Below are positions 10,761 through 22,360 of a DNA stretch of 64,000 nucleotides, piece by piece. Under the pieces are notes generated by a model. That model was not told the origin of the DNA and did not search any database. It worked only from the letters and a program-made list of their open reading frames with translations. How positions within the stretch are numbered: position 1 is the first letter of the stretch; each line of letters starts with the position of its first letter. The translations under genes were made by a program, and so were the position numbers. Source of the stretch: Letharia columbiana (lineage: Eukaryota; Ascomycota; Lecanoromycetes; Lecanorales; Parmeliaceae); contig NW_023501084.1 of the NCBI RefSeq assembly GCF_014066305.1, positions 248,001 through 312,000 on the forward strand. Direction: 5' to 3'.

Positions 10761-12774
10761 ATGGTCGGCACTGCGACATCTCCAGCGAAAGCTTTGTATC
10801 CCAAGGGCAAGCCTACGCTACATGTCGAGTGCTGTACCAAACAACCGGAGTCTTTGCCTCCAACAGTAAGACAAAATTCCAGCACCTTTCGTCTTTCCAT
10901 GGCATTCAATAGTAATGCTGTCACATCAAGCTGGCAGATCGAGTTGAAAAATGGCTCAGAAACCAGTATGCCACAGTCAAGTTAAAGCAGACCTTTCCAT
11001 GTCTCGGTAAGATGACTACCAATTATTCTTCCATGATGCTAACAATGCTTGGATAGATGGGTTCCTCGACCCTCCCGGCATCCATTTCATCACTGTTGCA
11101 GACCTCACTTCTAGTACAGATGTCGAGTCAAATACCTGTATTCGTCTTCCACATGTAGATATCACCGTTGACGTCTTCGAGCTCCACGGCGACGAAGAGC
11201 AAATCGAGCCTTCCGAGGCCACACTTACCCGGATCGCTCCAAACGCCAATGATGACATTCAGGGGCCGCAAGCCACAATCACGAGTCTTCCAAATAGGAA
11301 CTTCCATGGTCTTTGGGATTCGTAAGGCTCTGCAAACTGCAGCATCGCAGCATCTTATGGACTTGTGCCTGATTCTGGTAGGTTGATTTTCGAAGATTTC
11401 ATTCAATCTCGACTCCTCAAATTCATCATCCGCATGAGTCAGTGTTTTCGCTTTGTCTCTTAAAGGGACCACAGCTACCATGCCTCAGTGTCCTTTTCCG
11501 CTCGTCAACGTCGCCAACCATTGCCCTGTTGGAGCAGAGCCGTCCTACTTTATGGACCGCCAGGTGCTGGAAAGACAAGCCTCTGCCGAGCCTTAGCCCA
11601 GCAATTATCCATCCGTTTGCGCAACACTTTCCCACACTGCAAGCTCGTTGAATTTGACGCTCATTCAATGTTCAGCCAAGACTTTGTTGAGAGTGGGAAA
11701 GTCGTCAACAAACTCTTCGCCATGATTGAATCGATGCTCGATGAGGATGAAAACGCTTTGATTTGCGTCTTTATTGATGAGATAGAAAGCCTAGCCGGCA
11801 AACGTCAGTACCCTGGCAGCTCTAACGAGCCGCAAGACTCCTTGAGAGTATGCACCAAGACGATTTATATACTTGTAGCGACTGGAAGCTGATGACATTC
11901 CAGGCTGTTAATGCATTGCTGATCGCGCTTGATCGGCTACGGTGCAGACCTAACGTCTTACTCTTTTGCACGAGCAACTTGATCGAGGCTGTGGTGCGTA
12001 ATTCGAATCACTACGCCGCTCATTGGATATACATATCAATCATTGGTTAGGATCCGGCATTTATTGACCGCATCGACATGAAACAACAGATTTCAAATCC
12101 TGGTCCAAGAGCTAGATACGAGATTCTGCGTTCCTGCTATCTTGAACTTGGTCAATGCGGAATCATAGCTCCAGTCCGTCAGCCCCTAGAAGCTGCTACC
12201 CTCGAGCAACCATCACAAGAAATGCTGCTGGATGGAGATGAGGACGAGCTCGCGAGCGGGTGGGCCTCCCTCATACCTTCCTCATCCTCTTCGTCTTCTC
12301 CGGATAGATACTACACTCCGTTTAGGTCTCATATTCGGGTCCTAATGTCTTCAACATGCTGACAATCCAACAGCAGCCCGCCACCTCCGCACCACTCAAC
12401 CAAGGCTCCTAGGTCTCAAGTTGATTTCCATGTCGTCGACGACAGAGATCTACCGCCTCACCACCTCATGATGCTGCATTTCCCCGCCGACGAAGCGTCT
12501 CTGCCTCGAACATTATGGAAGGTCGCAGCGAAGAGTACGGTAAGATAGACTGGCATCCAGCAGCCAGTCCAGAATGCTAATGTGAAACCGCCCGCAGAAC
12601 TTTAGTGGGCGAACCCTACGGCGTCTGCCTGTCCTGTCTCTAGCTATGTACACGACGCAGGACCCGTGTCCCATCGATGAAGCTCTCAATGCGCTTTCAG
12701 AAGCTGTCGATAACGAGTCGTTACGGGAACAGAAAGATAGTACAGGAGAGACCAAGATGCTCGACTGTTGTTAG
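10761..12774 (+). CDS. PCH2: Meiotic checkpoint AAA+ ATPase Pch2/TRIP13
   Basis: AAA+ remodeller of HORMA-domain proteins, acting in meiotic chromosome axis control and spindle checkpoint regulation. Nine exons code for 522 residues: 10761-10865, 10931-11006, 11057-11321, 11382-11437, 11489-11847, 11904-11993, 12051-12325, 12374-12539, 12598-12774. The N-terminal domain ends in FHGLWDS/LIFEDFIQSRLL. Walker A GPPGAGKT is at 11554-11577, Walker B VFIDEIES near 11767-11790, then a sensor region (LLFCTSNLIEAV) and an arginine-finger region (DPAFIDRIDMKQQI). The C-terminal lid reads NFSGRTLRRLPVLSLAMY. The total exon length is a multiple of three and all introns (48-65 bp) have GT..AG ends. The first intron (donor 10866, acceptor 10930) is the least certain, as is the start among upstream codons. 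The serine run SSSSSSS before the lid is low complexity. Confidence 0.93.
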
Positions 12775-13214
12775 ATTTATGGGTTGTCAATGCGGAATTA
12801 GATTGGCTTGAATTGGCATGGCTTGGCTTGGCTTGGCTTGTCTGGCGCTGGAGCACTTGCTTGTACTGATTCAAGATACCCATTTTGCAGTTTGCTTTGC
12901 TTTTTCAGAATTGAAATGTAACATGTGCCTAGCTAGCTCGGAGGGCTGTTTATTTCGTACTCTGTGATCGGAAGAAATGATAGTTGGCAAAGAGACTGAG
13001 ACGTATGTACAGCTAATGACAAAGTAATTGCTAAACAAGATCATGTGCCCAACGACATAGAAAGTAGAAGGAGATACAGAATTGCAAGAACAATTGCACA
13101 AACGAGAGATCGAGGCAGCGCAATCCAACCCAAATGACGTTCAACGTTCTTCTACCCAACACGTCTTAGATCAAGACCCACCACCCATGCCAATAGCCCT
13201 ACTTGATCGGTCTG
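12775..13214. other. Convergent intergenic region with GGCTT repeats
   Basis: Space between PCH2 and the glucanase stop codons. It contains a short array of GGCTT units near 12818-12842. No gene seen. Confidence 0.6.
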
Positions 13215-14510
13215 CTACGTCTGCGTAGTCAGCCCGCTAGACGCGTTCCCGCCTCCCACAGCCACGGTCAACAACTGCGGACTCGGATCTTGCACCGCCC
13301 CCGACTGGTTCACACCATTGGTCGGCGTCACGTCGTCGTAAGGGAACGCATAGCCGATGCCGTCCAAGTTCGCCGCGTGCACGATGCGCGCGTAGTGGTT
13401 CGTGGTCGCGTTCTGATAGTACTGGCTCGGCGAAGCTGTGGGCTCGACGGAGTCGATGAGCAGAGTGGAGCGGTTGAAAGCGGCGCTGAGGCGGGCGATG
13501 AGGGCGCCGAGTTCGATGTTGGAGCCGACGGCGAAGGGACCGGTGGAGCAGCTGAAGATGTCGGCGGCGGAGGGCTTGGTGAAGGTTAGACCGTTGCCGA
13601 AGTCGAGGAGGGAGGAAGAGTCGACGTGGCCGGATACAGTGCCCCAGGAGGCTTGAGTGTCGATGGAGAGCTGCTGGGACGTGTACTGGGACCAGACTTG
13701 GTTGACATAGTTCTGGTAGTAGCCGTTAAAGAGAGAGGAGTTCAGAGTGATGCCGTTGTTGGGGCTTAGAGCGCGTAGGTTGCCTCCGGAGGGATTGCGC
13801 ACGATGAGCGAGGACCAGCCTGCGCCGTCAGAGGCGGTTTGAGCTGTTAGTTCCTGGCAGACGGTATCGAGTCCACTGGACGCCATGCCGGAGACATACT
13901 GCGTTGCGTGGGAGGTGTTGGTCAAGGTCAAGGAGATGGGTAGGCAGACGAAGTCGACGTAGGAGATGTTGACGAAGAGCTCGGCCGCATTGAAAGTGAA
14001 TTCGCAGAAGTCCCAGGATAAGTTTGTATTCGGGTCTGAGGGGTTAGTAACCGACGGCTCGACGAGTGCAGGGCCGGGGTTGAGGAGGAAAGTTAAAGTC
14101 CCGTCGACAGAGAACCAGATACGGCTTCCAGCAAGGTGGGGAACAGTGACGGTCGTGGTATTACCAGGTGCGCCCACTAAATTACAATTTCGCTGTCAGT
14201 ATTGCCCATGCGAGGAGGAATATAGAGCCATGGAACATGTTTCGAGGGTAAAGACTCCCGAGATATGTCTCAAGACTCAAGTTTTGCTCCAACAGGGAAA
14301 ATATGGGCTCCGAAAATACGTACGAGGGATGGCGCAATCCTGACCAAGGGCCGAGCCGACAGACGAAGGCGATGTTGGATAGTAGTAAGTCTTGCCATCG
14401 GATTGGAGTAGGAATAGAGCGTTGTTATTGTCGAGCGCTTGGCCAGTGATGTAGGCGTACACGGTGCTGGAGCTCGTCTGATTCTGAAGGGCAATATTGA
14501 CGGTAGCCAT
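13215..14510 (-). CDS. Glycoside hydrolase family 64 beta-1,3-glucanase
   Basis: Predicted endo-beta-1,3-glucanase of 382 residues, acting on beta-1,3-glucan of fungal walls. Exons 14510-14324 and 14176-13215 join across a 147 bp intron to give DCAIP/LGAPGNTTTVTVP. Family hallmarks include an opening beta strand VNIALQNQTSSSTVYAYITG, the SRIWFSVDGTLTFLLNPGPALVEPS segment with the thaumatin-like fold, WDFCEFTF, and LRALSPNN. No signal peptide is visible after the ATG, so the enzyme may be cytosolic or leave by another route; an extra upstream exon cannot be excluded. The second exon is GC-rich. It faces PCH2 at its 3' end and diverges from CCT2 at its 5' end. Confidence 0.92.
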
Positions 14511-15256
14511 TGCGCTGGGACCGAAAATGTTGCTCCGTAGATAGGGTTCGATGTATTCGTGGATTGATCCTGTAGGATGCAGTTGGTGCGGTAGTGTGAA
14601 GAAAATTATTTACAGAGCAAAGAGCAGACGATATATACAAGCATCTGACAATATGTACAGAGATAAAAAGCAAATTGGATGTTAGGTGAGACGCAGCATG
14701 GATTCGGCCGAGAAGCACCGCCTGGCTCTATATATGTTGAGCTGAAAAAGGATGTGAAATCCTCTTGAGGCGTGAGCAGGTGGCCCGGGCAAATGTGCAG
14801 CACACCTTGGACCTCAGGCTGGGAATCTTCTGCAAGGGAATGATGCAGGTGAATGATCAAATATTGAACTCAAATTTTGAACCTGTTGGATAATGATACT
14901 ATTTACACAACAATGATTAGACAATGACCGACTTCAAGGAGACGTTCTGCGGAGAAAAGACTGTGGAGTAATAAGGGGAAGAGATCAAGTGGTGTTGGTC
15001 TTATGCTTGCTGATGATGCCCCGGTGCCATTGGTACCCTGGGTGCCTGGCTAGAGTAATTTATCTATGGTTTTAGGGTAGCGCTGACTTTAAATACCGGA
15101 ATTTGCCAAAAATACCGGGAGAAACGCGTCTGAGCGTCTCCCGACGATCCGGGAATCTGAGAATTTGGGATTTGGGATTTTGGCGACTGACCAAAATTCC
15201 AGAACACCTTCCTCGAAAGGAATTTCCAGTATTACTACCACTCAGCCGTTCTGATC
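14511..15256. promoter_or_regulatory. Divergent promoter region, GH64 and CCT2
   Basis: About 750 bp between outward-facing starts. A TATATA stretch (around 14631-14637) lies upstream of the glucanase. Repeated GGGATTTGGGATTTTGG-like text precedes CCT2. No assigned factor site. Confidence 0.45.
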
Positions 15257-16998
15257 ATGGTGCGTGATCCTCAGATGCATTTCGCGCGTGAACTAATCTT
15301 CCCTAGACCGCCTTTAATCCTACACAGATTTTCGGCGACGAGGTCACGGAAGAGAAGGGCGAGAATGCGCGTCTCTCGGCGTTTGTCGGCGCGATCGCCG
15401 TGGGCGATTTGGTCAAGAGCACACTGGGACCCAAGGGGATGGATAAAATATTACAATCAGCGTTTGTGCGCCCCAGCCTCTGTCCTAAGGCTACCATGCT
15501 GACTTGGACCAGTTCAACAGGCGAAATAATGGTCACAAACGACGGTGCCACAATTCTGAAGTCAATAGCGTTAGACAACGCCGCAGCGAAAGTGCTGGTC
15601 AACATATCCAAGGTGCAAGATGATGAAGTTGGGGATGGAACTACGTCTGTGACAGTGTTGGCGGCAGAATTACTACGCGAGGCTGAGAAGCTGGTGGAGA
15701 AAAAGATACATCCGCAAACAATTATTGAAGGGTATCGGATAGCAAGTAATGTGGCTCTGGCGGCCCTGGAAGCCACGGCCGTGGACCACAGCAAAGATAA
15801 GGAAGCTTTCCGCAATGATCTTATGGCAATAGCACGGACAACGCTCAGCTCGAAGGTGCTAAGTCAGGATCGAAATCATTTCGCAGAGCTTGCGTGTGAT
15901 GCTGTCTTGCGAATGAGGGGATCAACGGATCTCAGTCATATCCAAATTATAAAAAGGCGGGCGGGAAGCTGAATGACTCGTATCTGGATGAGGGTTTCAT
16001 CCTGGACAAGCAGATTGGAGTCAACCAGCCCAAGCGACTTGAGAATGCCAAAATCTTGGTTGCCAATACTGCCATGGATACGGACAAGATCAAGATCTTC
16101 GGGGCAAGAGTCAAGGTCGAGTCAACAGGAAAGCTAGCCGAACTTGAAAAGGCTGAGAGGGAGAAGATGAGAGCGAAGGTGGAGAAGATCAAGAGTCATG
16201 GCATCAACTGTTTCGTCAATCGGCAGCTCATATACAATTGGCCGGAGCAGCTTTTCTCCGACGCTGGAATCGTATCAATCGAACATGCAGATTTTGACGG
16301 TATTGAACGGTTAGCGTTGGTGACAGGAGGAGAGATTGCCTCAACCTTCGACCATCCGGAGAGCGTGAAGCTGGGCCATTGTGACCTCATTGAAGAAGTT
16401 ATCATTGGAGAAGATACATTAATCAAGTTTTCCGGTGTTGCTGCGGGACAAGCTTGTACCATAGTACTCCGGGGAGCGACGGAGCAGTTACTGGATGAGG
16501 CTGAACGATCATTGCACGACGCCTTGGCTGTGCTATCCCAGACAGTGCGAGAACCCAAGACTACGCTTGGTGGCGGATGCGCGGAGATGGTCATGGCTAA
16601 GGCGGTTGAGCAGGCGGCACCCAATGTTACAGGCAAAAAGGCGATCGCGGTGGACTCTTTTGCTACGGCACTGCGGCAGCTTCCCACCATCCTTGCGGAC
16701 AACGCCGGATTTGACTCGAGCGATCTGGTTGCGAGGCTGAAGACGGCGATCTACAAAGGGCTGACGAGTTCGGGATTGGACCTTTTAACAGCTGGGGGTG
16801 GCATTGCAGACATGAGGGAGCTGGGAGTGATCGAGAGCTACAAGTTGAAGCGGGCTGTGGTATCTTCTGCAAGCGAAGCAGCAGAGGTAAGACGATCCTC
16901 AAGGTGCAACGGTGGTGGTGTGACTGACATTTGCACAGCTTCTGTTACGGGTTGACAACATCATTCGAAGCGCACCAAGGAAAAGAGAGAGGATGTAA
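15257..16998 (+). CDS. CCT2: T-complex chaperonin CCT/TRiC subunit beta
   Basis: Essential subunit of the cytosolic group II chaperonin that folds actin, tubulin and other proteins. The first exon is only the ATG (15257-15259). After a 47 bp intron the protein continues [20 protein letters not shown]. Further introns are 15462-15512 ([18 protein letters not shown]) and 16887-16938 ([18 protein letters not shown]). ATP-site motifs NDGATILK and [10 protein letters not shown] are intact, and so is the late [15 protein letters not shown]. Near 15951-15955 an A5 run stands where the family reads Ile-Ile-Lys-Lys-Ala-Gly-Gly-Lys-Leu: a base is missing and the frame moves by one. With it restored the product is 530 residues, the normal length. 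In an essential gene this is most likely a sequence error. Confidence 0.95.
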
Positions 16999-17845
16999 AG
17001 GATGATAGGAGGAGAAGTCTATGATATCCAGTGACCTGCATGGAGCGGAGTTTGAGCGCTGCCAGGTAGTCAAATAGAGTTTCGTCCTCAATGATCATTG
17101 ACCTGGTTGAAGCTTTGCCTCTTTTTTTCTTTTCTCATCCGGCTGCTGCAGGCGTCAAAGAGGCATGGCATGAATGATGAAAATATTCAGCTCCGCCCGC
17201 TAGTATCTGCAAATGCCGCTTTGACCTTTTTTTCCATGAATGTCTTGCCAACCAAGTTCCAACCAAGTTCAAGTAGGTAGCTACTTTTTGATGTTGGGAA
17301 AGGCTGATGAAACAACAAATGGAAACGATGGTTTGGAAGTCACTTCTTTTTAGCGCGCATTAATGATCTTTAGGTACTTTATACATACGGTACGGTACTC
17401 CTACTTTAAAAGTACATCATGTTTCTCGTCGTTCCTGGAATATATATGCGGCTATATGACGGGCCGAGGCGGCTTACGACGCAGTCTTTTCTGATTGGAC
17501 GGCCAAACCTGTTACGAATTACTAGATCACATCGGGCAAAGGTTGCAACAACACGGCTGAGCAACTTTGCGATTATTTTGCTACGCCTTCGTCTGACAGC
17601 CCTTACATTCTTCAAACATTCTCCCATTTACCTACATCATTGCTTCTTCTTCTTCTTCTTCTTCTTCTTCTTCTTCTCCTTCTTCAATTTATTATCATTT
17701 ATTAAACCATTCATGTAGAATCAGCTTCTGTCCAACAATGTCTAGCCTGTCCATCAGGCTAGGCCAATGCAGTCTTCCAGCTTCTTACATCAGAATTATC
17801 GAGTCTGCCTGTTGACCTATCTGACTGGCGTTCATCCCCGCCATC
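16999..17845. other. Intergenic, CCT2 3' region and IRE1 promoter
   Basis: CCT2 terminator side on the left and IRE1 upstream region on the right. Apart from the TTC tract annotated separately, no gene is supported. Confidence 0.6.
17643..17686 (+). repeat. TTC microsatellite / polypyrimidine tract
   Basis: About 14 TTC units with one interruption, roughly 160 bp before the IRE1 ATG. CT-rich tracts are common in fungal core promoters, so it may double as a promoter element. Confidence 0.85.
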
Positions 17846-20800
17846 ATGCGTCGGCGTCCGGGTACTGCCAGGACGGTGGTGGTCTCAGCATTGACAGTAT
17901 CTTTGCTGATACTGCCCTTCTTGGTGGCTTCACAGCTGCCGCCTCGGCAACAAAATCGCAAATCACCACACGAGCACCCAGCCATTGACCACCACACACA
18001 CGCTGGATCATCTGGCTTTCAGGATGAAAGCACATCGGAAACTACAAATTACAAACATCTGAAAGACACAACGCTGAACCAACCAAAAGCGAGCGCCGTC
18101 GCTACAAACCCTCTAGCTCTGGCCGGTGAAGACCGTGCCGTGCGAGCTGCCCAACCTGCTCGAGGCTCCGGAAAATCCGCCGGGCTTTCTGCGTCGCTTA
18201 ATGCGCGCTCGTTGCAGGACTGGGAGGTGGAGGACTTCGTTCTACTTGCCACCGTAGACGGATCGATACACGCAAGAGACAGGAAGACAGGAGCACCGAG
18301 ATGGAAGCTGGAGGTGGATAGGCCGATGGTCGAGACGACATACCATGTCCCGAACAATTCATTGCTTGATGGATCGAAGCCGGAGTACGACTTTCTTTGG
18401 ATTGTGGAGCCCAGCAGGGACGGAGATATCTACATCTACAACCAACGCGGCCTTGGCGGCTTACAAAAGTTGCACCTGACGGTGAAGCAGTTGGTGGCTG
18501 ACATGTCACCGTATGAGAGCGTAGACCCTGCCGTGGTCTACAATGGGGAGAAGAAGACCAAACTTTATACCGTGGATGCAACGACAGGCACCATCAGCAA
18601 AGTATTTGGAGCCGGAGGATCCCTGAGCAAAGAGCCAAGATGCCCAAAGCCTGGCGGCCTTGATGTGCTTGATGATGAAGAGTGCGCCACCAGAGGCTCC
18701 TTTGTCCTGGGCCGGACCGAATACACAATCACAATCCAAAATCGAGGTACTACAGAACCGATCTGTATCTTAAGATATTCAGAGTGGGGACCCAATACTC
18801 GAGACGGGGACTTGCATAGCCAGTACTCTAGCACCATGGACAATAAGTACGTCTATCCATTACACGACGGAAGCATCTTCGGTTGGGACTACAGCCAGAT
18901 GATGGACAGGCAGAAGTCCTATACTCAGAAGCTTTCGTCTCCGGTCGTTAGAGTCTTCGATGTAGCCCGTCCGTTGCATGTCGATGACCAGGATCCGCAA
19001 CTCATAGTATTGCCCCAGCCTGTAGGTCCTCTCAACAATGAGATCTATGATACTTTTAGCGCAAAGAATCGTATATTCGTCAATCACACTGAAGCTGGAG
19101 GGTGGTTCGCTATGTCCGAGAATACCTATCCGTTAGTAACTGGCAAAGCAAAAGCGGCCCAATGCTACGATAGAGATTGGATGGAGATGACCACTTCAAC
19201 GCACTCTTTGACCCTCGCCCAGCGTCAGGAAGGCTTCGTCGGCGTACATGCACTTTCTGAGCTGCAAACAAGACAAGGTAGTGGTCTGACTATTTCTGGG
19301 CCGGAAACCCCAGCGGCCAATGACTCCCCCGTCGAAGTCTACCAAGAATCGTCATTGTCGCCCTCACTGCCAATCATAGGTAGCAGTAGAATCATTGGGA
19401 CTGCTGTGGACAACTTTTCTGACATATTTGTTCTATGTTTCATTTTTGCTGTGGGTACATTCTTTTACATCAACTGGAGGCCAATCTTCAGGCACATCAG
19501 AAGGCGTTTGGAGTTGGAGCAGACTATTCCATCTGTGCAGCCGCAATTTGCTTCTGTACCATCATCTCCCGTCACAGCAACGCCATACGCGCCAGAGGAC
19601 CTTCCACCCCCCGAGAATGACAAAATCAAAGAAATTGCGATTAAGCCAGAGGGAGACGTTGCGGAAGCCAACCCATTGCTGCTGGAGCCGCCACCGGAAT
19701 TGTCGCGCAGCCGGCATAATTCCCTGCAAGATCGTGGCCATAACGAGGCGGAGAATGGTATTAGAATACGGGATCCATCTCCTGGTCCTGACGAATCCGA
19801 CGAATCCGAAGAAATAGGATCCTCACAGACAGTCAAGAAGAAGGTTCGCCGTGGAAGACGAGGCGGAGTCAAGCATAGGAAGAAGAACAAAGGTGACAGC
19901 AAGCAGGAATCCAAAGATGAAGCAGAGGAGACCATGAAACAAGTCTCGCAAGCACCGTCAGCCAAAGCACTACAGACGGAAGCCATCAAATCCTCTCCGC
20001 CAGCTGTGACGGATACGACTGAGGTGACTGGACCAATCATCAACATCGGACATTTGAGTGTCAATTTGGATGCTACCTTGGGGCATGGCGGTCACGGAAC
20101 AATGGTGTTCAAGGGCTCATTTGGCGGTAGAGAGGTCGCCGTGAAGCGTATGCTCAAGGAGTTCTATGATGTCGCCTCTCATGAGGTTAGTCTCCTTCAG
20201 CAGCATGACGATCATCCCAATGTCATACGATACTTCGACAAGGAGACTGCTGGTAGTTTCCTCTACATCGCTCTCGAGCTTTGTCCTGCCTCACTGCTGG
20301 ATGTGATCGAGAGACCGAGAGATTTTCCAGCGTTGGTCCCCTCGGGCGGACTCAACACGCCCAATATACTGAAGCAAATCACCTCCGGAATACACTACCT
20401 TCACACCCTCAAGATCGTTCATCGAGACATCAAACCTCACAACATCCTTGTCTCCGCCCCCAAAGTCACCATTGCCAATCCGTCTACGACCCAACCACCG
20501 CGCCTACTCATCTCCGACTTTGGACTTTGCAAGAAGCTCGAAGGCGACCAGAATTCGTTCCGTGCGACCACTGCCTTCGCCGCCGGTACTTCTGGCTGGC
20601 GTGCCCCCGAGCTGCTTGTCGATGACGACCCTCTGCTGAAGTCTACGAATTCCGCCCTCTATCCCGCGACGGCAGACCTGACCAACACTTCCGAACCGCT
20701 CGTTGTCGACCCGCAAACCAACCGCCGTGCAACCCGCGCGATTGACATCTTCTCCCTCGGTTGTGTCTTTTATTACTGCCTCACGCAAGGCTCCCATCCT

Positions 20801-21409
20801 TTCGACAAAGACGGCAAATTCATGCGTGAAGCCAATATCGTAAAAGGGTTGTACAATTTGGATGCTTTGACGATTTTAGGAGACTATCAATGGGAAGCGA
20901 AAGTGCTCGTTGGTCAGATGTTGAGTCACAATCCAAAGGAAAGACCTGACGCCGCGACCATCCTGACGCATCCCTTCTTCTGGGGTGCCGAAGATCGTCT
21001 GGAGTTTCTCTGCCATGTCAGCGATGCCTTCGAGTCTGAGAAGTACAACGAGCGGGAAGACGATCCCTCCGAGCCTCTCGCATACCTCGAAAGCTACGCT
21101 CCTCTCATCACTAAAGATCACGGCGGCGATTTTCTGCGCGCACTGCCTCAGCCCTTCAAAGATACTTTGGGCAAACAGCGCAAGTACAAAGGGGAAAGTT
21201 TGCTTGATCTATTACGAGCGCTGCGGAACAAGAAGAACCACTACGAAGACATGCCAGACGCTGTCAAAGAGAGGGTGGGACCGTTACCTGCGGGGTACCT
21301 GGGCTTTTGGTCGAGGAAGTTTCCGAGCTTGTTGTTGACTTGTTGGAGCGTGGTGAAGGAATTGAAGTGGGAGGAGAGGGACCGGTTCAAGAAGTATTAC
21401 GAGGGATGA
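17846..21409 (+). CDS. IRE1: Unfolded-protein sensor kinase/endoribonuclease Ire1
   Basis: ER membrane stress sensor that splices the HAC1-type mRNA. One exon, 1187 residues. An N-terminal signal segment (about residues 11-31) is followed by a luminal domain of PQQ-like repeats (LLATVDGSIHARDRKTGAPRWKLEVD, IYIYNQRGLGG). A transmembrane helix lies near 526-545, then a charged linker with a basic patch (KKKVRRGRRGG). Kinase motifs are complete: glycine loop GHGGHG, catalytic lysine in VAVKRM (K767), HRDIKPHN (D861), DFG (D891). The C-terminal KEN RNase keeps RNKKNH (R1127, N1128, H1132), matching the catalytic Arg, Asn and His of yeast Ire1. A full-length, uninterrupted protein suggests a working unfolded protein response. 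Confidence 0.97.
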   Translation: MRRRPGTARTVVVSALTVSLLILPFLVASQLPPRQQNRKSPHEHPAIDHHTHAGSSGFQDESTSETTNYKHLKDTTLNQPKASAVATNPLALAGEDRAVRAAQPARGSGKSAGLSASLNARSLQDWEVEDFVLLATVDGSIHARDRKTGAPRWKLEVDRPMVETTYHVPNNSLLDGSKPEYDFLWIVEPSRDGDIYIYNQRGLGGLQKLHLTVKQLVADMSPYESVDPAVVYNGEKKTKLYTVDATTGTISKVFGAGGSLSKEPRCPKPGGLDVLDDEECATRGSFVLGRTEYTITIQNRGTTEPICILRYSEWGPNTRDGDLHSQYSSTMDNKYVYPLHDGSIFGWDYSQMMDRQKSYTQKLSSPVVRVFDVARPLHVDDQDPQLIVLPQPVGPLNNEIYDTFSAKNRIFVNHTEAGGWFAMSENTYPLVTGKAKAAQCYDRDWMEMTTSTHSLTLAQRQEGFVGVHALSELQTRQGSGLTISGPETPAANDSPVEVYQESSLSPSLPIIGSSRIIGTAVDNFSDIFVLCFIFAVGTFFYINWRPIFRHIRRRLELEQTIPSVQPQFASVPSSPVTATPYAPEDLPPPENDKIKEIAIKPEGDVAEANPLLLEPPPELSRSRHNSLQDRGHNEAENGIRIRDPSPGPDESDESEEIGSSQTVKKKVRRGRRGGVKHRKKNKGDSKQESKDEAEETMKQVSQAPSAKALQTEAIKSSPPAVTDTTEVTGPIINIGHLSVNLDATLGHGGHGTMVFKGSFGGREVAVKRMLKEFYDVASHEVSLLQQHDDHPNVIRYFDKETAGSFLYIALELCPASLLDVIERPRDFPALVPSGGLNTPNILKQITSGIHYLHTLKIVHRDIKPHNILVSAPKVTIANPSTTQPPRLLISDFGLCKKLEGDQNSFRATTAFAAGTSGWRAPELLVDDDPLLKSTNSALYPATADLTNTSEPLVVDPQTNRRATRAIDIFSLGCVFYYCLTQGSHPFDKDGKFMREANIVKGLYNLDALTILGDYQWEAKVLVGQMLSHNPKERPDAATILTHPFFWGAEDRLEFLCHVSDAFESEKYNEREDDPSEPLAYLESYAPLITKDHGGDFLRALPQPFKDTLGKQRKYKGESLLDLLRALRNKKNHYEDMPDAVKERVGPLPAGYLGFWSRKFPSLLLTCWSVVKELKWEERDRFKKYYEG

Positions 21410-21778
21410 CAAGGAGAAGTCGAGTATAGCGGTGCTAGCATGCTTCTGTTTGTTTTCACTTGTATTCTGTGTACGGATACATATCAGGAGTGGGACGATG
21501 TGAGCATGTACCAGTACGCCAAATCTTACATTGGATAGCAGAAAAAAAAGCAGCCGTTTATCATTCCTTAAACAAAGTACCTTCCTCATCCTCAAGTATC
21601 CATCCCCTTGACCCCTCCCTCCATCCCGCCAATGCTCCCCCAACTCCCTCAACCCTCCCTCCCTACACCACCTCTCACGGCCCCTGTCCCAAACCTGCCC
21701 ATCCTGCCCTCGTCACACGTACAGCTCCTATCTTGTCCATTGAAAGGCTCTCGGTGGGTTAGTTCGGCACCCTTTTTT

Positions 21779-21866
21779 TATTCATTCATTCATTCATTCA
21801 TTCATTCGTTCAGCTGGCATTGGTTATGGGCGTTGCGCGATGGATGGATGGATGGATGGGTGGGTG
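21779..21866 (+). repeat. ATTC and GGAT microsatellites
   Basis: About seven ATTC units at 21780-21808, then GGAT/GGGT units at 21840-21866. Confidence 0.85.
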
Positions 21867-21939
21867 GACAGACTCGTTTTGGGACTTTACCTGACTTGGG
21901 AGTGGTGAAGGGGGTGGGGATTGACGGGGTGGATGTTTT

Positions 21940-22170
21940 TTTTGTGGGGGGAGGGTTGGGGTTTTGTTGGGGGTGGGGAAGGGGGGGGGAGATGGGAGGG
22001 AGATGGGGGGAGAGGGAGGGAGATGGGAGGGAGATGGGACATGATGGTCGGATTTAAGAATCGGGGCGGAGGAAATTGATGGTTGGATGAGTATGTGTAG
22101 GTGGGTGGGTGAGCGGGTTGGAAGTTGTTTGGGGGGGAGGGGGATGGATGGCTGGATGGATGGATGGGTG
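21940..22170 (+). repeat. G-run tract with GGGA/GGAG repeats
   Basis: Dozens of G3-G9 runs, almost no C on this strand, with GGGAGATG-like units repeated four times near 21987-22038. It has the layout of a potential G-quadruplex region. Confidence 0.75.
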
Positions 22171-22360
22171 GTTGAGTTCTCGTTCGATAGTATTTATTAA
22201 GGGTTTTCGCATGGCTATAAATGGTCAATTGCTTGGATTGAGTGCCCATGATCGTATTGAGGTTTTACGGTATCCAAGTATGGGAGGTATTTCGCGATTT
22301 GTTTTGCGTAGCTTGAGTAGGTTCCAAAAAGTGCTCGCTTGAGGTTTAGATGATATGACA

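Larger units (their letters stand above)
21410..22360. other. Convergent intergenic region rich in simple repeats
   Basis: Lies between the IRE1 and FAR-17a-like stop codons. It holds an ATTC array, a GGAT array and a strongly G-biased tract (listed separately). No gene supported. Confidence 0.7.

Noticed and set aside
11322..11342. A 21 bp intron in PCH2 that would also keep the frame
   Set aside because: Too short for a spliceosomal intron; the 60 bp intron 11322-11381 restores LIFEDFIQSRLL instead.
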